A stretch of DNA of 64,000 nucleotides, from assembly GCF_023746535.1 (NCBI RefSeq), contig NZ_CP098747.1, positions 3,219,001 to 3,283,000 on the forward strand, read 5' to 3'. Position numbers and translations under genes: made by a program. This DNA is from Sneathiella marina (GTDB lineage Bacteria > Pseudomonadota > Alphaproteobacteria > Sneathiellales > Sneathiellaceae). Under the pieces are notes generated by a model that saw only the letters and a list, made by a program, of their open reading frames with translations, searched no databases and had not been told where the DNA came from. Every line of letters starts with the position of its first letter. Within the stretch, counting starts at the first letter, position 1. Positions 61,401-64,000 of this stretch are shown one piece after another.

Positions 61401-61667
61401 AAAAGCAAGAGGAGCAAAAGCGCCAAGTGAGATTAAACCCAAGTCAATGGGAGGTGTCTGGGCAATATTCGTCCAACCGATTCTCGATTGAACGAAGTAA
61501 CCGATGGCTACCAACCACAAAATGGTAGCCAAAATGCCGAGTCCAGCAAAAAGTATTGAGCTGTTGGAGCGCCGTTTTATCGCAGCTTTCTCCTCATATT
61601 GCCCCAAAACCAACGGAGCTTCTTCTTGCTCACTACTCTTTCCTGTATCAGGATGTTTATGCAACAT
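58437..61667 (-). CDS. Giant membrane-anchored coiled-coil protein, unknown function
   Basis: This 1076-residue protein has a short cytoplasmic N-terminus and two transmembrane helices (about 38-62 and 78-98). Long alpha-helical coiled coil rich in E, Q, K, S, A and T heptads (about 110-950) follows. The globular C-terminus (about residues 965-1076: NLNSLTIDLGRILDSNLSDD, WRRYRKGEKGIFTRKLL, DVGKVYLLLQEALDGLE) is conserved-looking. The rod resembles chemoreceptor helical hairpins but lacks the signalling tip and HAMP signature that would mark a methyl-accepting protein. The start is ATG 61667 with GGGGAG upstream. Possible roles (polar scaffold, tether, division or envelope spacer) are guesses. 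Confidence 0.72.
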   Translation of the reverse strand: MLHKHPDTGKSSEQEEAPLVLGQYEEKAAIKRRSNSSILFAGLGILATILWLVAIGYFVQSRIGWTNIAQTPPIDLGLISLGAFAPLAFVWILLGYFHRGREATLKGEALDFLMSELGYPSPEAEARVASLTYSLQQQSREVQQETERAAASIEKAGDGLDKQGTAAKKATEDLLGTSDRLAKELEIRSGKLATLIDQVEGQGKQLDTAITLQTQNLKEAADDSETRSEAVQAALGKQISALKDAIRVADEKSQDITHILEETSQKIFTNATETLEQTEKATDSLGQQIKGLEDATTKARSRIDEGVVQFNKQGEEILEVSRKTTTEIAKTTDMLLQGTTDLSISSDEGVTRLNALRNTLLSSATDVENVIGQLQEQQVNALKSAKDSETGIVESTHQLQTNAEQLAVKASATTDQMVQASEKLRNESGQLEEVLKATELNMVDIDGTLQKGRQLLDAAGEKSLRNADQLGEKLATHAASLTQASETTGEQTTFIQEQLRDQIGALETASQQILKMSEDISAQLEQDVDMLGKAAETTNTQIDHVGQAFQRQADSLRQTSDTVSGQLREASEDIRRESGDVEMSADKMTRSLASASAELEKRQKEIASTADQTQNKLSTAIEDAIRYHQDFMATAERASLQARQSGEAAHSQTAELAKTAERASAELRAMGDQATDHVEQLNLAASKAENQGGRLADVTRSSLANINEASGSAKVHMEELADISIRAKEHAEAMEEILQKETAALSDIAKQLTDQVESVDGTLTDRSALLDETVEKANLAGDSFQKKSLEFARASELMIRGIKYADNALEKHKKGIDETRRSIHADLDLVSEKITEASNQVKETGSEAATLFYGRAKDLIEFTSQANENARSLSEQFESQHKRLTLSVSQVENTLQKSAGILQEESKNFQTAAEKAAEEALMSGLKIEKQTDELTKAGEKANQLAEKIMQNKRTVQNEQFMKSSGFVLDNLNSLTIDLGRILDSNLSDDLWRRYRKGEKGIFTRKLLKSKDAEKIRSKYRDNGEFRRYTDQYVSEFREIMTEAGSVEHSELLSDAFITADVGKVYLLLQEALDGLE

Positions 61668-61737
61668 CACATCTCCCCTTAAATAACCGGGTGAGAGTCC
61701 TGCAAAATCAACAATACGTCAAGTTTTCAAATGCGTC

Positions 61738-61756
61738 GAAAATGCGGCAATGCCGC
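61738..61756 (-). terminator. Small hairpin after CoA-transferase gene
   Basis: GCGGC (61744-61748) pairs with GCCGC (61752-61756) around an AAT loop. On the minus strand it overlaps the stop codon and is followed by ATTTTC. The T tract is short, so termination is only possible. Confidence 0.35.
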
Positions 61757-62898
61757 TATTTTATGACACCACTCGCCCGTAAACTGTCGATATTTTCCTG
61801 GGATACCCCCCAATCGAGCATTGCTTCATTGGTATGTTCGCCCGGCAAACAGGGTGGGCCTTGAATTTCGGCAACAGTCCGGCTGAATCTCGGTGCTGGT
61901 GCGGGTTGCAGAACGTCATCATATTTTACAAAAGTCTGTCGATGGGCATTGTGCTCATGCTCGGTCGCTTCCAAAATGGAAAGGACCGGTGCATAGCAGA
62001 CATCAGTGCCGCCCATGATCGCATCCCATTCATCTCGGGTTTTCGTCTTAAACACGGCTTCAAGCTTGGCTTTAAACATCGGCCAGCTGGCATTATCCAT
62101 TTGTGGCGGTAAATCTTCCTTATCCAGCCCCGTCAATTCGAGAAGTTGAACATAGAATTTCGCTTCTATGGAGCCAATCGAAACATGCTTGCCATCTTTT
62201 GTCTCGTATACGTTATAATAATGAGCGCCCGTATCAAGGATATTGACACCACGTTCATCTTTCCAGTTGCCGGCAGCCATTAGGCCAAAGAAAGTCGTCA
62301 TCAAGGAAGCCGCACCATCGACCATTGCCGCATCGACAACCTGGCCTTTGCCTGATTTCTGGGCTTCAAGGATGCCGCTGACCAGCCCGAGTGCCAGATA
62401 CAGGGCACCGCCGCCAAAATCACCGACAAGGTTTAAGGGAGGGACCGGAGCTTCGCCTTCACGGCCAATAGCATGCAAAACGCCGGAAAGCGCAATATAA
62501 TTGATGTCATGGCCTGCGACTTTCGCCATGGGACCCTCTTGCCCCCAGCCCGTCATCCGGCCATAAACCAGCTTTGGATTACGAGCGAGCGCCACATCTG
62601 GACCCAGTCCAAGTCGCTCCATCACACCAGGTCTAAATCCTTCAATCAGGCCATCTGCCTGTTCGATAAGATCGAGAATGAGCTCCCGCCCTGCCTCGGT
62701 TTTCGTATCGACTGCGATGGAACGGCGACTGCGCATCAACAAACTGAATTTGGGATTAGTGGCTGTTCCCAATCCGGAGTCAACCAGTCGGTCAATACGG
62801 ACAATTTCCGCCCCCAAATCAGCGAGCAGCATCGCGCACATTGGCCCTGGGCCAATGCCCCCCATTTCAACAAACTTATAGCCGGCTAACGGTCCCAT
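61756..62898 (-). CDS. CoA transferase, CaiB/BaiF family
   Basis: This 380-residue class III CoA-transferase has an N-terminal LAGYKFVEMGGIGPGPMCAMLLADLGAEIVRIDR and LILDLIEQADGLIEGFRPGVMERLGLGPD. A catalytic Asp equivalent lies in the VGDFGGGALYLALGL block and YNVYETKDGKHVSIG follows. Members move CoA between organic acids, or act as 2-methylacyl-CoA racemases. MTGWGQEGPMAKVAGHDINYIALSGVLHAIGR resembles the alpha-methylacyl-CoA racemase branch, which uses His/Asp acid-base chemistry. Which of these it does is uncertain. It is leftward, 59 bases from the MFS gene upstream of it. Confidence 0.83.
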   Translation of the reverse strand: MGPLAGYKFVEMGGIGPGPMCAMLLADLGAEIVRIDRLVDSGLGTATNPKFSLLMRSRRSIAVDTKTEAGRELILDLIEQADGLIEGFRPGVMERLGLGPDVALARNPKLVYGRMTGWGQEGPMAKVAGHDINYIALSGVLHAIGREGEAPVPPLNLVGDFGGGALYLALGLVSGILEAQKSGKGQVVDAAMVDGAASLMTTFFGLMAAGNWKDERGVNILDTGAHYYNVYETKDGKHVSIGSIEAKFYVQLLELTGLDKEDLPPQMDNASWPMFKAKLEAVFKTKTRDEWDAIMGGTDVCYAPVLSILEATEHEHNAHRQTFVKYDDVLQPAPAPRFSRTVAEIQGPPCLPGEHTNEAMLDWGVSQENIDSLRASGVIK

Positions 62899-62957
62899 TT
62901 TTTTTCCTTTTCTTATTTAGACCTGAACAATTTTGTTTATTTTAACCTCATCCAACC

Positions 62958-64000
62958 TTACCTGTCATCCCTTGAATAACGGCTGGTTCGCGCGTAATGC
63001 AAAATGCCTGCTCCAATGATCAGTGCCAAGAAGCACCCACCTGCCATAAAAAAATAAGCGCCAGCAGCGAAGAATTTGAATAAGTAGCCGGATAAAAATA
63101 AACTTGCCCCCATAATCAAGCCTACAGAAATAGCCGAATACAGGCCTTGGGCTCTCGCCGATATCTCCAGCGGAATGGTCTCCGATATATAGCGCATTGC
63201 CCCCAGATGCGCAGAGGCAAAAGTAAATCCATGAAGAACCTGTAACAGCAGTAGAAAATCAAAGCCCGGTTCAAATCCCATGACCAGCCACCGGATAAAA
63301 CCCGCAAAACCTCCTAGTAACAACAGCTGAATGGGGGAAAACCGTTTAAGAAAGCGATGGGCCAGGGCAAAAAGAATGATCTCAACTATTACGCCTTCTG
63401 CCCATAACAAACCGATCGCCGTGTCCGAAATTCCTTGCTGTTGCCATTGAAGGGTACCCGACGTGTATAATACCGCATGACTGGCTTGAATCAGCCCTGC
63501 CGTCACCAGGAATGCCATGAAGCGTCTGTTTTTCAAAAGGCGGCGGAGACCTTTACGTTCCCTTTTAGGGTTTTGCGATTTTGTTTCCGGAAGGAGCAGG
63601 CAGCACAGAAATAATAAAGCTGCTGATATGACAATAACCTTGAGGATATAGTCAGGTGACCGGCCTTCCAGAAGCCAGCCACCTCCGACGGAGGCCAAAA
63701 TGAAGGATATGGATCCCCACAAGCGAATGCGCGCATAATCGATCTTGTGAGTACGTGCCAAGGTCAGAACCAGATTATCTCCTAGGGTTGTAAAGGGTGA
63801 AATGAAGACGCCGATAACCAATCCCAGGGCGAGAATTTGCCAAAAGCCATCTACAGCAAAATACAGCTGATATAAACAAAGTGAAATTGCTGACAGAATT
63901 AAAAGCAGTGCCTTCCGTCGGCCCAAACGGTCAGCCAGGCTTGCAAATATCGGGATGAACGCGATTTTAATCCAAACAGGCGCCGAAATAACAATACCAA
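62958..64000 (-). CDS. MFS transporter (HcaT/3-phenylpropionate-type), N-terminus outside window
   Basis: The frame is open from the right edge: the protein enters as GIVISAPVWIKIAFIPIFASL, then ADRLGRRKALLLIL, the MFS loop between helices 2 and 3. It ends at the stop at 62958, so at least 347 residues are seen and the first roughly 40-60 residues are missing. An internal TTG-initiated ORF at 63926 is not the true start. The remaining helices (TLQWQQQGISDTAIGLLWAEGVIVEIILFA, LHGFTFASAHLGAMRYI) resemble the MFS_1-like, HcaT-type permease group that takes up aromatic acids or nucleosides. The substrate is unknown. Confidence 0.82.
   Translation of the reverse strand, partial: GIVISAPVWIKIAFIPIFASLADRLGRRKALLLILSAISLCLYQLYFAVDGFWQILALGLVIGVFISPFTTLGDNLVLTLARTHKIDYARIRLWGSISFILASVGGGWLLEGRSPDYILKVIVISAALLFLCCLLLPETKSQNPKRERKGLRRLLKNRRFMAFLVTAGLIQASHAVLYTSGTLQWQQQGISDTAIGLLWAEGVIVEIILFALAHRFLKRFSPIQLLLLGGFAGFIRWLVMGFEPGFDFLLLLQVLHGFTFASAHLGAMRYISETIPLEISARAQGLYSAISVGLIMGASLFLSGYLFKFFAAGAYFFMAGGCFLALIIGAGILHYARTSRYSRDDR

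Noticed and set aside
58437-61667. Possible methyl-accepting chemotaxis protein because of long coiled coil and two TM helices
   Set aside because: The signalling hairpin tip, HAMP-like segment and methylation sites are not seen, and the C-terminus is a separate domain.
1-64000. Mobile elements, prophage, CRISPR arrays, tRNA or rRNA genes
   Set aside because: I looked for transposase or integrase frames, direct-repeat spacer arrays and tRNA T-loop patterns on both strands and saw none; only the tmRNA region has tRNA-like pairing.

Overview
This is a window of about 50% GC from a bacterial chromosome, almost certainly an alphaproteobacterium. The strongest evidence is a circularly permuted, two-piece tmRNA gene (about 17165-17455) next to an alpha-type SspB adaptor. 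Lineage-typical DUF1491, DUF4169, DUF2336 and ribbon-helix-helix genes and a class I fumarase support this. The organism looks like a free-living aerobic heterotroph, possibly of the Rhodospirillales/Sneathiella kind (inference from gene content only). I see no rRNA, tRNA, insertion sequence, integrase, prophage or CRISPR array, so this is ordinary chromosome rather than an island.

1-15.5 kb: a patchwork of short transcription units. There are three regulator/enzyme pairs with visible palindromic operators: HxlR with a flavodoxin-like reductase, MarR with a P-loop kinase, and TetR with an NAD(P)-binding reductase. There is also a LysE exporter, a family VIII-type esterase, a DUF481 outer-membrane protein, a methyltransferase, GNAT and GFA proteins, a TPR protein with a BesD/HalD-family 2-oxoglutarate oxygenase, a Rieske oxygenase, an isolated bioB, VOC and metallo-beta-lactamase-fold proteins, and the DNA repair glycosylase tag.

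15.7-20.6 kb: a housekeeping block, thyA-folA, tmRNA, sspB, fumarase, RHH protein, DUF4169, and a 51-residue ORF. The tmRNA makes the degradation tag and SspB delivers tagged proteins to ClpXP, so the two are functionally linked.

20.6-29.4 kb: a haloalkane dehalogenase-like hydrolase, then a signalling/surface module. A 1354-residue type I secreted FecR/Calx-beta/VWA/RTX protein lies between two class III nucleotide cyclases, one with a CHASE2 sensor (divergent) and one with a 2TM tail (convergent).

29.4-38.2 kb: nitronate monooxygenase-like, HAD, pentapeptide-repeat, FAD-oxidase, thioesterase, DUF2336 and DUF6969 genes, a formylglycine-generating-enzyme-like protein and a soluble cytochrome c.

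38.2-46.5 kb: a coherent leftward catabolic operon: RpiR-type regulator, class III aminotransferase, beta-keto acid cleavage enzyme (BKACE), TAXI-type TRAP binding protein and fused permease, universal stress protein and SGNH hydrolase. It probably imports, deaminates and cleaves an amino acid-like compound.

46.7-64 kb: an EAL/degenerate-GGDEF protein; a gamma-carbonic-anhydrase-like protein with dgcN-dgcA (D-glutamate catabolism); an enoyl-CoA hydratase; an M20 amidohydrolase; typA; a 73-residue biotinyl-carrier protein; a TetA-like MFS pump; a 2,4-dienoyl-CoA-reductase-like SDR; a giant membrane-anchored coiled-coil protein; a CoA transferase; and a second MFS transporter cut by the window edge.
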